From assembly GCA_030645575.1 (NCBI GenBank), contig JAUSMJ010000029.1, forward strand, positions 31,111 to 95,110: a stretch of 64,000 nucleotides of DNA. Reading direction: 5' to 3'. The stretch is from Caulobacter sp. (lineage in GTDB: Bacteria > Pseudomonadota > Alphaproteobacteria > Caulobacterales > Caulobacteraceae). The notes under the pieces are model-generated. The model searched no databases. It worked only from the letters and a program-made list of their open reading frames with translations, and was not told where the DNA came from. The translations under genes and the position numbers were made by a program. Of the stretch, positions 1 to 9,882 are shown piece after piece. Numbering within the stretch: the first letter of the stretch is position 1; every line of letters starts with the position of its first letter.

Positions 1-143
1 ACATCGAGGTCGAGCGCCAGGGCGAGCCCCGTCGCTTCCTCAAGCCGGGCCTGGGGATCGCGCGCGCCCGCTTGCTGGGGCCGAACGGGGTGAAGAACCA
101 GCGCCCGTTGGACGGGGTCTTCATGGTCGATGAGTTGGGTCAA
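1..143 (-). CDS. hflX: GTPase HflX, N-terminal fragment (gene runs off the window)
   Basis: Only the first 47 codons or so are present; the gene continues beyond base 1. The visible peptide contains RALVLHPVR and then [20 protein letters not shown], which matches the start of the HflX N-terminal domain (HflX is a ribosome-associated GTPase involved in rescue and recycling of ribosomes). No ATG fits this frame. The best start is a TTG at 143-141 that overlaps the hfq stop codon (ATTGA), which implies translational coupling. The hfq-hflX order is widespread in Proteobacteria and supports the call. The GTPase domain is outside the window, so it cannot be checked here. Confidence 0.85.
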   Translation of the reverse strand, partial: MTQLIDHEDPVQRALVLHPVRPQQAGARDPQARLEEATGLALALDLD

Positions 144-382
144 TCGTCTTGGTCGGAGGGCTCGTACAGCTGGACCGGCTGGGCGGGCATGATGGTGGAG
201 ATGGCATGCTTGTACACCAGTTGGGACTGGCCGTCCCGGCGCAGCAGCACGCAGAAATTGTCGAACCAGCTGACCACGCCCTGCAGCTTCACGCCGTTCA
301 CGAGGAAGATGGTCAGGGGCGTCTTGGACTTGCGGACGCTGTTGAGAAAGGTGTCCTGCAGATTCTGTTTCTTGTCACTCAC
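140..382 (-). CDS. hfq: RNA chaperone Hfq
   Basis: This 80-residue protein is the hexameric Sm-like RNA chaperone that pairs small RNAs with mRNAs. The Sm1 region (about residues 10-50) and the Sm2 motif YKHAIST (57-63, including the RNA-binding Lys-His pair) are clear. There is no long C-terminal tail, as is usual in alphaproteobacteria. I place the start at a GTG (382-380) that gives the conserved beginning [14 protein letters not shown] and has AGAGGGGA a few bases upstream. An ATG at 433 in the same frame would add 17 residues unlike the family. The gene follows dat and overlaps the hflX start by 4 bases. Confidence 0.97.
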   Translation of the reverse strand: MSDKKQNLQDTFLNSVRKSKTPLTIFLVNGVKLQGVVSWFDNFCVLLRRDGQSQLVYKHAISTIMPAQPVQLYEPSDQDD

Positions 383-486
383 GGGGATTCCCCTCTTGTT
401 GGTCGGAAGGCAGAAGGCCTTCCACACACGCAAAGTCAGCCTAGGCGCCGCTCAGAGCCGTCCGCAACCTCTGGCGAGCGCTTCGG

Positions 487-1353
487 TCACGAGATGTTCA
501 AAGCCTGGGCGTTCTCGATATAGAGAGCCCGCAGCCGTTGCGCCACCGGCCCGGGTTTGCCCGTTCCGATCGGGGCGCCGTCGATGGCCACGACAGGCAG
601 AATCAGGGCGCCTGCGCCGGTGATGAAGGCCTCGCGGGCGTTGCGGGCTTCCTCGGGCGTGAAGGCGCGCTCGTCCAGGCGGATGTTCGTCTCGCCCAGC
701 AGGCCCATGACCGTCTTGCGCGTGACGCCGCGCAGGATATTGGCGCTGGTGTCGCGCGTCCGCAGCACCCCCTCGGCATCGACGATCCAGGCGTTGGACG
801 AGGCCCCCTCGGTGACCAGGCCGTCGGCATCGACGAACCAGGCCTCGGCCGCGCCCTGGTCCCTGGCCGCCGTCTTGGCCATGGCGTTGGGCAGCAGGCC
901 GATGGTCTTGATGTCGCAGCGGCCCCAGCGGTTCTCAGGCGTGGTGATCACCGAGACGCCCCTGGCCGCGCGGACCCCGGCCGCGGCCCAGTCCATCGGC
1001 TTGGCCGTGACGACCATGGCCGGATGCGGCGCGGGGTCGGGGAAGGCATGATCGCGCCGGGCCACGCCGCGCGTGACCTGCAGATACAGCAGGCCATCCT
1101 TCAGCCGGTTACGGCGCACGGCCTCGCCCAGCACCAGCTGCAGCGCCCGCCGGCTCATCGGCATGGCGATCTTCAGCTCGCCCAGACTGCGCTCGAGGCG
1201 TTCGAAATGGCCCTCGGCGTCGGCCAGCCGGCCGCCGAACACGGCCCAGACCTCGTAGACGCCGTCGGCCAGCTGATAGCCGCGATCCTCGATATGCACG
1301 GCCGCATCGCCATGGCGCACGAACCGGCCGTTCACATAAGCCCAGCGTGACAT
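487..1353 (-). CDS. dat: D-amino-acid aminotransferase (PLP fold type IV)
   Basis: This 288-residue enzyme belongs to the class IV PLP aminotransferases, which interconvert D-alanine/D-glutamate and 2-oxo acids; branched-chain aminotransferases share the fold. The N-terminus (YVNGRFV, then HIEDRGYQLADGVYEV) is typical of D-amino-acid aminotransferases. The Schiff-base lysine is K149 in CDIKTIGLLPN, and the PLP-contacting glutamate is in VTEGASSN (about residue 182). The start ATG overlaps the ntrX stop codon by one base (TGATG), so it is probably translated from the ntr operon mRNA. The gene lies between ntrX and hfq, a conserved order in Caulobacter relatives. Exact substrate stereochemistry is inferred from family resemblance only. 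Confidence 0.88.
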   Translation of the reverse strand: MSRWAYVNGRFVRHGDAAVHIEDRGYQLADGVYEVWAVFGGRLADAEGHFERLERSLGELKIAMPMSRRALQLVLGEAVRRNRLKDGLLYLQVTRGVARRDHAFPDPAPHPAMVVTAKPMDWAAAGVRAARGVSVITTPENRWGRCDIKTIGLLPNAMAKTAARDQGAAEAWFVDADGLVTEGASSNAWIVDAEGVLRTRDTSANILRGVTRKTVMGLLGETNIRLDERAFTPEEARNAREAFITGAGALILPVVAIDGAPIGTGKPGPVAQRLRALYIENAQALNIS

Positions 1354-2744
1354 CAGTCCTCCGTCTCCTCGACGCCGCGCGCCCCGGCCAGGCCCAGCGA
1401 CTTCAGTTTGCGGTGCAGGGCCGACCGCTCCATGCCGATGAAGGCCGCCGTGCGCGAGATGTTGCCGCCGAACCGCAGGATCTGGGCGTTGAGATACTCG
1501 CGCTCGAACAGCTCCCGCGCCTCGCGCAGCGGCAGGGCGATGATCCGCTCGGTGCCGATGGCCCCGTTCTGCGAGGCGCTGGGCGTCTCGGCCGGCAGCA
1601 TGTCGGCGGTGATCGGCTCGTTCGGGTCGCCCGACGCCAGGATCATCATCCGCTCGACGTTGTTGCGCAGCTGGCGCACGTTGCCGGGCCAGTCGTGCAC
1701 CTGCAGCGTGGCGATGGCGTCCTCGCCCAGGCGGCGGCGCGGCATGCCGGTGGCCTCGGCGATCCGCTCGATGAAGTAGCTGATCATCTCCGGCACGTCG
1801 TCGCGCCGCTCGGCCAGGCCCGGCACCCGCACGGGCACCACGTTCAGCCGATGGAACAGGTCCTCGCGGAAGCGGCCGGCGCTGATCTCCTCGCGCAGAT
1901 CGCGCGAGCTGGACGAAATGACCCGCACATCGACCTGCACGTCGGCGTCGCCGCCGACGCGGCGGAACCGCTGTTCGACCAGCACCCGCAGGATGCGGCT
2001 CTGGGTCTCGCGCGGCATGTCGGCCACCTCGTCGAGATACAGGGTGCCGCCGTGAGCCCGCTCGAACACGCCGATCTTGCCCGGCCGGCTGCCCTCGCCC
2101 TCCTCGCCGAACAGTTCCAGGTCCATGCGTTCGGGGGCCATGCCGGCGGCGCTGATGGCGACGAACTCGCCCTTGGCCCGCGGGCTGGCCGCGTGGATCA
2201 TGCGGGCGACCATCTCCTTGCCCGACCCGGCCGGGCCGGCGATCAGCACGCGGCTGTTGGCCGGGGCGACCTTGGCGATCATCTGGCGCAGCTGCTGGGC
2301 CGGCAGCGACCGGCCGATCAGGCCGTCCGGCGCCAGCGACTGGGTGCGCAGGCGGCGGTTCTCGCGGCGCAGGCTGGCCGACTCGATGGCCCGCTCGACC
2401 ATCAGCAACAGCCGGTCGGACTTGAACGGCTTCTCAAGGAACTCGTAGGCGCCCCGCTTGATCGCGCTGACGGCCGTCTCGATGTTGCCGTGGCCGCTGA
2501 TCATGATGACGGGCAGGTCGCCGTCGAGCGACTTGACCAGGTCAAGCAGCTCCAGCCCGTCCATGCCGCCGCCCTGCATCCAGATGTCGAGGACCACCAG
2601 CGTCGGCTTGCGCGCGCGGATGGCCAACAGGGCCTGTTCGGAGTCGGCCGCCGTTCGCACGGCGTACCCCTCGTCGGTGAGAATGCCGGAGACGAGTTCG
2701 CGGATGTCCGCTTCGTCATCGACGACCAGTACGTCAGCCGCCAT
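1353..2744 (-). CDS. ntrX: Nitrogen-regulation response regulator NtrX
   Basis: This 463-residue protein has the three-domain NtrC-family layout: a receiver (about 1-120, phospho-acceptor D53 in VVLDIWMQ), an AAA+ domain (about 140-370, Walker A GPAGSGKE at 170-177, Walker B TLYLDEV at 234-240) and a Fis-type helix-turn-helix near the C-terminus (SRTAAFIGMERSALHRKL). The loop that should carry GAFTGA, the sigma-54 contact, is instead EEGEGSRPGKIGVFERA, so it is probably not a classical sigma-54 activator; this is usual for alphaproteobacterial NtrX. The gene overlaps the end of ntrY by 11 bases and dat by one, so the cluster is tightly coupled. NtrX acts with NtrY in nitrogen, redox and envelope regulation. 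Confidence 0.95.
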   Translation of the reverse strand: MAADVLVVDDEADIRELVSGILTDEGYAVRTAADSEQALLAIRARKPTLVVLDIWMQGGGMDGLELLDLVKSLDGDLPVIMISGHGNIETAVSAIKRGAYEFLEKPFKSDRLLLMVERAIESASLRRENRRLRTQSLAPDGLIGRSLPAQQLRQMIAKVAPANSRVLIAGPAGSGKEMVARMIHAASPRAKGEFVAISAAGMAPERMDLELFGEEGEGSRPGKIGVFERAHGGTLYLDEVADMPRETQSRILRVLVEQRFRRVGGDADVQVDVRVISSSSRDLREEISAGRFREDLFHRLNVVPVRVPGLAERRDDVPEMISYFIERIAEATGMPRRRLGEDAIATLQVHDWPGNVRQLRNNVERMMILASGDPNEPITADMLPAETPSASQNGAIGTERIIALPLREARELFEREYLNAQILRFGGNISRTAAFIGMERSALHRKLKSLGLAGARGVEETED

Positions 2745-4956
2745 GGGCCGCCTCCTTGTTTGCGGGCGCGGCCGTCGTACGCGCGTGCGGGAATTTCAGG
2801 GTCACGCGAGCTCCGGGAAGGTGGCTGGCGTCCCCCAACGCCAGCTCGCCGCCATGGTCCTCGAGAATGCGCTTCACGATGGCGAGACCAAGGCCGGTGC
2901 CCTTCTCGCGCGTCGTCACATAGGGTTCGGTGAGGCGGTCGCGGTCGCGCGTCGGCAGACCCACGCCATTGTCCTCGATGCGGAACGACAGGCCGCCGCC
3001 CTCCTCGACCAGGGCCGCGGAGATACGGCCCTCCTTCGGCGGCAGGCCCCGGGCCGAAACCGCCTCGGCGGCGTTCTTCAGGATGTTGGCCAGGGCCTGA
3101 CCGACCATGCGCTCGTCGCAGACCAGGCTGAGGTCCGTATGCGGCTCGGCCATATCGACCGTCAGTTCCGGACTGGCCACGCGCTGGGCGAACACGGCCT
3201 GGCGCAGCAGCTCGGCCGGGTCATGCGGCGCGAAGCGCGGCGCCGGCATGCGGGCGAAGGCGGAGAATTCATCGACCATCCGGCCGATGTCGCCGACCTG
3301 GCGGATGATCGTCTCGGTGCAGCGGTCAAAGGTCTCGACGTCCGAGGTGATTTCCTTGCGGTACTTGCGCTTGATCCGCTCGGCGGAGAGCTGGATCGGG
3401 GTCAGCGGGTTCTTGATCTCGTGGGCGATGCGCCGGGCGACATCCTTCCAGGCGGCGTTGCGCTGGGCCGTGATCAGGCGGGTGATGTCGTCGAAGGTCA
3501 GCACGATGCCGTCGGCCGCGCAGCAGGCCCGCACGCGCAGGCGGCGGGTCTCCGCGCCGCGCACGATATCGACCTCCTCCTCCGCCTCGCCGCCGATCTC
3601 GACCGCCCGCTGGGCCACGGGCGCGAGTTCGGGCGCGATGACCGCCAGGGCCTGGCCGGTCATGGCGTCCGGATCGGCGCCCAGCAACACGGCGGCCTGG
3701 TGATTGGCGGCCGACAGGTTGCCGGCCTGGTCCAGGCCGATAACCCCGGCGCTGACGCCCAGCAGCACCGTCTCGATGAACTGCCGCCGCGATTCCGCGT
3801 CCAGACTGGCGGTCCGCAGGGCCACCTGCTGGACCTGAAGATCATGCGTCATACTGTTAAAGGCGCGGGACAATACCGCCATTTCTTCGGGCTGATCGCT
3901 CGTATCGACCCTGGCGCTCAGATCGCCCGTCGCCACGCGGCCGGCGGCCTTCACCAGACGCGCCACGGGCGCGGCGATCGAGTTGGCGGCGGCGATGGCC
4001 AGCCAGGCCGCGCCGACCAGCACCAGCAGGGCCGTCTCGATATAGGTCAGCAGGAACGCGCCCTTGATCCGCTCGCGGTTGTTGGCCGCCTCGCGCAGGG
4101 CGACCAGCGCCGCCTCGGCGTCGCGCAGCTGGCTGATGATGCCCGTGCCGACGGGCCGCGCCACGTACAGATAGGCGTCCGGATAGGCCTTGAGCCGGTA
4201 GAGGCCGCGGATCACGTTCTGCGCCTCGAAGGTCTCGGCCGTGATGATGCCCTCGTCGGCCGCCTTGAAGCTGGCCGGCGGCGGGGCGATGAAGGCTGGC
4301 CCGTTGGGCTTCTCGGCGCGCGCCAGGATGCGCCCGTCGCGATCGAGCACATAGACCGCGGCGAAGGTGCTGGCCGAGATCTGCGCCAGGTAGTGGCCGT
4401 AGGCGACCGGCGTGGTCTCCAGCGCTCGCGCGGCGTCGTTCAGGTCGATGGCCACCAGGGTCATGTTGTCGCGCAGGATCAGCTGCTGCTCGGCGACCAC
4501 GGAGCGGGCCGTGTCGGCGGAGTTTTCGACCAGGGTGCTGATCTTGTCGCCGAACCAGGTCTCGACCCCGGTCAGCACAAAGCCGCCGAAGAAAATGGCC
4601 ACGATGATGGCGGGGGCCACGGCGGCGAGGCCGAACAGGCCCATGAACCGCAGATGCAGCCGCGCGCCGGCGTCCACGTTGCGATCGCGCAGCAGCCGGT
4701 AGACGCGCAGACCGACGAGCAGCGCCAGCCCCAGGATCAGCACGAGATTGAGCCCCAGCACCACCAGCATGGCCTGGACCGCCGGCCCGATCGGCCCGGC
4801 CGCCGGTGGACTCGACACCAGCAGCGCCCCGGTGATGGTCAGCATGGCGGCGATCGCATAGCCGCCGCCGACCACGTAGCGGGACTCAAGGGCCCGTCGC
4901 CACGTGGGGAGCGGTGCGTCGCCGCCGAGGGCGGTCTCTGACGCGGACAAACTCAT
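2734..4956 (-). CDS. ntrY: Membrane sensor histidine kinase NtrY
   Basis: The 740-residue protein starts with three hydrophobic segments (about 30-50, 60-85 and 105-130), followed by a periplasmic domain and a further membrane segment near 300-320. A HAMP domain (AAPVARLVKAAGRVATGDL), a PAS-like region, the histidine-kinase H-box ([20 protein letters not shown], phospho-acceptor H512) and an ATPase domain with an N-box (NILKNAAEA) and G-boxes (IEDNGVGLP, GTGLGLAIVK) follow. This is the membrane partner of NtrX. Its stop lies inside the start of ntrX. A 72-base gap separates it from ntrC upstream; I see no strong terminator there, so transcription from ntrBC may continue into ntrYX. Confidence 0.96.
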   Translation of the reverse strand: MSLSASETALGGDAPLPTWRRALESRYVVGGGYAIAAMLTITGALLVSSPPAAGPIGPAVQAMLVVLGLNLVLILGLALLVGLRVYRLLRDRNVDAGARLHLRFMGLFGLAAVAPAIIVAIFFGGFVLTGVETWFGDKISTLVENSADTARSVVAEQQLILRDNMTLVAIDLNDAARALETTPVAYGHYLAQISASTFAAVYVLDRDGRILARAEKPNGPAFIAPPPASFKAADEGIITAETFEAQNVIRGLYRLKAYPDAYLYVARPVGTGIISQLRDAEAALVALREAANNRERIKGAFLLTYIETALLVLVGAAWLAIAAANSIAAPVARLVKAAGRVATGDLSARVDTSDQPEEMAVLSRAFNSMTHDLQVQQVALRTASLDAESRRQFIETVLLGVSAGVIGLDQAGNLSAANHQAAVLLGADPDAMTGQALAVIAPELAPVAQRAVEIGGEAEEEVDIVRGAETRRLRVRACCAADGIVLTFDDITRLITAQRNAAWKDVARRIAHEIKNPLTPIQLSAERIKRKYRKEITSDVETFDRCTETIIRQVGDIGRMVDEFSAFARMPAPRFAPHDPAELLRQAVFAQRVASPELTVDMAEPHTDLSLVCDERMVGQALANILKNAAEAVSARGLPPKEGRISAALVEEGGGLSFRIEDNGVGLPTRDRDRLTEPYVTTREKGTGLGLAIVKRILEDHGGELALGDASHLPGARVTLKFPHARTTAAPANKEAAHGG

Positions 4957-5028
4957 GGGAAACAGCCTAGAACCGCCTGCGCCTAAACTGCAACAGTCTT
5001 GTTGCTGTCACGAGACAGCCACGCCGCC

Positions 5029-6447
<1,419 letters not shown>

Positions 6448-7554
6448 TTAAGGGGTCCCGGAGGGAGCCACGGGCAACAGGACGCGGAAAACCGTCCTGC
6501 CCGGCTCGGAGTCGAAGTCGATGAGGCCGCCGTGGCCGGCCACCAGCTTGGCGACGAGGGCCAGGCCGAGGCCCGCGCCGAAGCTCTTGGAAGTCACGAA
6601 CGGCTGGAACAGGTGGTCGCGCATGTGCGGCGGCACGCCCGGGCCGTTGTCCTGGATCCTGACCTCCAGCGGCGCGCTCTGCCGCGGCTGGCCCGTGGCG
6701 TCGCGGATGCGCACGCCGGGGCGCCAGGCCGTGGAGATGGTGATCTCGCCCGCGCCGTCGCCGCGCATATGGGCGGCCTCGGCGGCGTTCTTGACCAGGT
6801 TGAGGAAGATCTGGATCAGCAGGTCCTCGTCGCCCCAGGTCGGCGGCAGGGAGGGGTCGTAGCGCTCCTTGAGCGTCAGGTCCTCGGCCACCCCGTTGGC
6901 GACCAGCGCGCGGACCCGGTCGAGCACGCTGTGGATGTTGACCGCCACGCGCTCGGGCGGGGCGTCGTCGGAGAAGGCCTCCATGCGATCGACGAGGCGG
7001 CGAATGCGCTCGGTCTCATCGACGATCAGCTGGGCCAGGGGCTGGTCCTCGGCCGCCGCGCCGGTCTTGAGCAGCTGCGCGGCCCCGCGGATGCCGGCCA
7101 GCGGGTTCTTGATCTCGTGCGCCAGCATGCGGCCAAGCCCGACGACCGACCGCAGGCCGGCCGGATCGGCGGAGCGTTCCGCCCCCAGGGCCCCGCGCAC
7201 GTGCAGGGTCAGCAGCACCGCGCCGTCCGGCAGGGGCGAGGCGGCGCAGTCGGCCTCGAACCCGGCATGGCCGAACAGGGCGATCTCCACCCCATGCTCG
7301 CGCACCCGGACGCCCTCCTCGACGGCCCGGGTCAGCAGGGCCATCAGCGGCGAAGTCGGCGGCAGCACGCCGCTGATCCGGCCGCGCGACAGCAGGCCCA
7401 GCCCCTGACCGAACAGGGCCTCGGCCGCCTCGTTGGCGGCCGCCAGGGCGCCGTCGGCGCCGATCAGCAGCGCTGGCTCCGGGCTGAGGTCGAAGGCGGC
7501 GGCCTTCAGCGCGGCCGCCGAAGCGGCGCTCCGTGGCGAGGCGCGGCCCGTCAT
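6448..7554 (-). CDS. ntrB: Nitrogen sensor histidine kinase NtrB
   Basis: This soluble kinase of 368 residues phosphorylates NtrC when nitrogen is short and is normally controlled by PII. A PAS domain (about 20-120, with NEAAEALFG) precedes the H-box [19 protein letters not shown] (H146) and an ATPase domain with N-box (NLVKNAAEA), G1 (IQDNGPGVP) and G2 ([11 protein letters not shown]). The start used is the ATG at 7554, which overlaps the dusB stop in the arrangement ATGA. A much longer open frame extends upstream, but it is only the dusB region read in the wrong frame. No transmembrane segments are present. Confidence 0.96.
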   Translation of the reverse strand: MTGRASPRSAASAAALKAAAFDLSPEPALLIGADGALAAANEAAEALFGQGLGLLSRGRISGVLPPTSPLMALLTRAVEEGVRVREHGVEIALFGHAGFEADCAASPLPDGAVLLTLHVRGALGAERSADPAGLRSVVGLGRMLAHEIKNPLAGIRGAAQLLKTGAAAEDQPLAQLIVDETERIRRLVDRMEAFSDDAPPERVAVNIHSVLDRVRALVANGVAEDLTLKERYDPSLPPTWGDEDLLIQIFLNLVKNAAEAAHMRGDGAGEITISTAWRPGVRIRDATGQPRQSAPLEVRIQDNGPGVPPHMRDHLFQPFVTSKSFGAGLGLALVAKLVAGHGGLIDFDSEPGRTVFRVLLPVAPSGTP

Positions 7555-8558
7555 GCCGCCAGCCTCCGCGGGTCGCCCGACCACAGGGCCGTCAGCGCGG
7601 CCTCGACGTCGGCCGGATCGTCCATGCGGCAGAGCCGCCCGCGCGCCTCGCGACGAGCTTCGGCGGAGGCCGGCGCTGGCGCGTTCTCGACGTAGGCGGC
7701 CAGATGTTTGCGGAACATGCGCAGGCCCAGGCGCGGGCCGTAGAAGGTGATGCTGTCGCGGAAGTGACCCAGCACGATCTCCAGCCGTTCGGCCAGCGAC
7801 GGCTCGGCGTCGCCGGCCCCCCGCAGCTGCGCCGCGATCGAGCGGGCGATCCACGGCCGGCCCAGCACGCCGCGACCGACCATCACGCCGTCGGCGCCCG
7901 ACTGTTCGAGCGCCCGGGCCGCGCTGGCCCCGTCGATGATGTCGCCATTGACGATCACCGGGATCGAGACCGCTTCCTTGACCCCCCGCACGGCGGCCCA
8001 GTCGGCGGCGCCTTTGTAGAACTGGCAGCGGGTGCGGCCGTGTACGGTGAGAGCTTTCGCGCCAACCGCCTCGGCGCGCCGCGCGAATTCGGGCGCGTTG
8101 CGGCTGGCGTCGTCCCAGCCCAGGCGCATCTTTACCGTCACGGGCGTGTCGACGGCCTCGACCGCCGCGGCGACCAGCGACTCGGCCAGGTCCAGGTCGC
8201 GCATCAGGGCCGAGCCGGACAGCGAGCCGGTCACCTCGCGCGCGGGACAGCCGAAGTTGAGATCGATGATCTGGGCCCCGGCCTGCTGGGCCAGCCGCGC
8301 GCCCTCGGCGATCCAGCGACGCTCGCGGCCGACCAGTTGCACGACCATCAGGGGATGACCGTCGCCGATCGCCGCGCGCCGCACGACATCGGGCCGGGCG
8401 CGCGCGAACTCGGCGCAGGCGACCATCTCCGTCGCCGCGTAAGCCGCTCCCAGCCGCCCGGCGGCCTTGCGGAAGGGAAGATCGGAAATGCCCGTCATCG
8501 GCGCGATCCACACGCGCCCCGGCACTTCCACGTCTCCGACTGTGAGCGTTGTGCTCAT
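7551..8558 (-). CDS. dusB: tRNA-dihydrouridine synthase DusB (NifR3 family)
   Basis: The 335-residue flavoprotein reduces specific uridines in tRNA to dihydrouridine. It shows the TIM-barrel start [15 protein letters not shown], the catalytic cysteine C104 in [12 protein letters not shown], and the FMN/tRNA-binding stretches [20 protein letters not shown] and VIVNGDI. The name NifR3 comes from its position as the first gene of ntr operons, and this is the case here: its stop overlaps the ntrB start by 4 bases. It is divergent from ispDF, with 90 bases between the start codons; an AT-rich stretch just before the ATG (TCTATAATCACC on the plus strand) may belong to its promoter. Confidence 0.96.
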   Translation of the reverse strand: MSTTLTVGDVEVPGRVWIAPMTGISDLPFRKAAGRLGAAYAATEMVACAEFARARPDVVRRAAIGDGHPLMVVQLVGRERRWIAEGARLAQQAGAQIIDLNFGCPAREVTGSLSGSALMRDLDLAESLVAAAVEAVDTPVTVKMRLGWDDASRNAPEFARRAEAVGAKALTVHGRTRCQFYKGAADWAAVRGVKEAVSIPVIVNGDIIDGASAARALEQSGADGVMVGRGVLGRPWIARSIAAQLRGAGDAEPSLAERLEIVLGHFRDSITFYGPRLGLRMFRKHLAAYVENAPAPASAEARREARGRLCRMDDPADVEAALTALWSGDPRRLAA

Positions 8559-8648
8559 TCTATAATCACCTCGAACGCCGCCTTTTTAGGCAGATTGTGC
8601 GGTGCGGTAAAGGTTGGAGATGAGACTTTCGCGCCCTAGACAGAGGGT

Positions 8649-9803
8649 ATGAGCATTTCGTCCGGACATTTCTCGGCCGTCATCGTCGCCGCCGGCGGCG
8701 GAACCCGGGCCGGGCCGGGTCTGGCCAAGCAGTGGCGCACCGTCGCTGGCAAGGTCGTTCTGCGCTGGTCGGCCGAGGCCCTGCTGGCCGCCGGCGCGCG
8801 GGAGCTGATCATTGTCGTCGGCGAGGACGGCGAGGCCCTGGCCGCCCAGGCGCTGCAGGGGCTGGACGGCTGGCGCGCGGCCCGCGGCGGCGCGACGCGG
8901 GCGCTGTCGGTGCAGGCGGGCCTCAACGCCATCGCGGGCCCGGCCGACGAGGCGGTTCTGGTCCACGACGCCGCCCGGCCGTTCGTCACCACCGGCCACA
9001 TCGACGCCCTGCTGAGGGCGCTGGACGGGGCCGACGGGGCCATCCCCGCCCTGCCCGTCGCCGACACGCTCAAGCGCGAAGGCCCGGGCGGCCTGACAAC
9101 CACGTCCCGCGAGGGGCTCTGGCGGGCCCAGACGCCGCAGGCCTTCCGGCGGGACCGCCTGCTGGCCGCCTACGCCGCCTGGCCGGAAGGCGGCGAGCCG
9201 ACCGACGACGCCCAGGTGGTCGAGGCCCACGGCGGCCGCGTCGCCATCGCGCCCGGCGATCCCCGACTGATGAAGCTGACATACCCCGAGGACTTCGACA
9301 TGGCCGAACGGCTGGCGGGCGGCGCCCGCGTCACTCGCATGGGCCAGGGCTTCGACGCCCATCGCTGGGGCCCTGGCGAGGCGGTCTGGCTGTGCGGCGT
9401 GCGCATCGACCACGACCAGACCCTGGTCGGCCATTCGGATGCCGACGCCGGGCTGCACGCCCTGACCGACGCGATCCTGGGGGCTATCGGCGAGGGCGAC
9501 ATCGGCGACCACTTCCCGCCGACCGACCCGAAGTGGAAGGGCGCGGCCAGCGACCTGTTCCTCGAACACGCGGCGTCGCTGGTCGCGGCGAAGGGCGGCC
9601 GGATCGTCAATATCGACGTCACGCTGATCTGCGAGCGGCCGAAGATCAAGCCGCACCGCCAGGCCATGCGCGAGCGGCTGGCGGCGATCCTGCGCCTGCC
9701 GCTCGACCGGGTCAGCGTCAAGGCGACCACCACCGAGGGCATGGGCTTCACCGGTCGCGGCGAGGGCCTGGCCGCCCAGGCCGTGGCGGTGGTGGAGATA
9801 TAG
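8649..9803 (+). CDS. ispDF: Bifunctional MEP-pathway enzyme IspDF
   Basis: This 384-residue fusion carries two enzymes of isoprenoid precursor synthesis. Residues about 1-228 are IspD (CDP-ME synthase: AVIVAAGGGTRAGPG, VLVHDAARPFV, and a TPQAF motif), and residues about 231-384 are IspF (MECDP synthase: MGQGFDAHRW with the zinc ligands Asp and His, VGHSDADAGLHALTDAILGA, GDIGDHFPPTDPKWKGA). The fused form is typical of many alphaproteobacteria. The missing middle step is IspE, not in the window; the earlier enzyme Dxr is at 55.3-56.4 kb. The gene stands alone on the plus strand and ends before a palindromic repeat. Confidence 0.97.
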   Translation: MSISSGHFSAVIVAAGGGTRAGPGLAKQWRTVAGKVVLRWSAEALLAAGARELIIVVGEDGEALAAQALQGLDGWRAARGGATRALSVQAGLNAIAGPADEAVLVHDAARPFVTTGHIDALLRALDGADGAIPALPVADTLKREGPGGLTTTSREGLWRAQTPQAFRRDRLLAAYAAWPEGGEPTDDAQVVEAHGGRVAIAPGDPRLMKLTYPEDFDMAERLAGGARVTRMGQGFDAHRWGPGEAVWLCGVRIDHDQTLVGHSDADAGLHALTDAILGAIGEGDIGDHFPPTDPKWKGAASDLFLEHAASLVAAKGGRIVNIDVTLICERPKIKPHRQAMRERLAAILRLPLDRVSVKATTTEGMGFTGRGEGLAAQAVAVVEI

Positions 9804-9805
9804 CC

Positions 9806-9837
9806 GGGGACATGTACCGCCTTCGGTACGTGTCCCC
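9806..9837. repeat. Palindrome of the GGGGAC family (variant stem)
   Basis: An inverted repeat with arms GGGGACATGTACCG and CGGTACGTGTCCCC around a CTTC loop. It begins three bases after the ispDF stop. It has the same GGGGAC/GTCCCC ends as the neighbouring repeat but a different stem. It may act as a terminator, although no T-run follows. Confidence 0.8.
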
Positions 9838-9854
9838 TGCCGCTGTAGGCTGAC

Positions 9855-9882
9855 GGGGACACGCACTGAAGTGCATGTCCCC
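9855..9882. repeat. Palindrome of the GGGGAC family (ACGCACT type)
   Basis: A 28-base palindrome with arms GGGGACACGCACT and AGTGCATGTCCCC. Nearly the same sequence occurs at 31829-31854 and twice in 45215-45286. Its last base touches the stop codon of the minus-strand gene that follows, so it fills the space between two convergent genes. Confidence 0.9.

Noticed and set aside
4957-5028. An NtrC binding site between ntrC and ntrY (palindromic GCAACA/TGTTGC)
   Set aside because: The match to known NtrC sites (GCAC-N9-TGC type) is weak and one occurrence proves little.
7555-8511. N-terminal extension of ntrB giving a 687-residue protein
   Set aside because: The extension is dusB read in another frame. 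The ATG at 7554 overlapping the dusB stop gives a normal NtrB.
9806-9882. A riboswitch or small RNA gene after ispDF
   Set aside because: The sequence is explained by two palindromes of a dispersed family; no conserved riboswitch core is visible.
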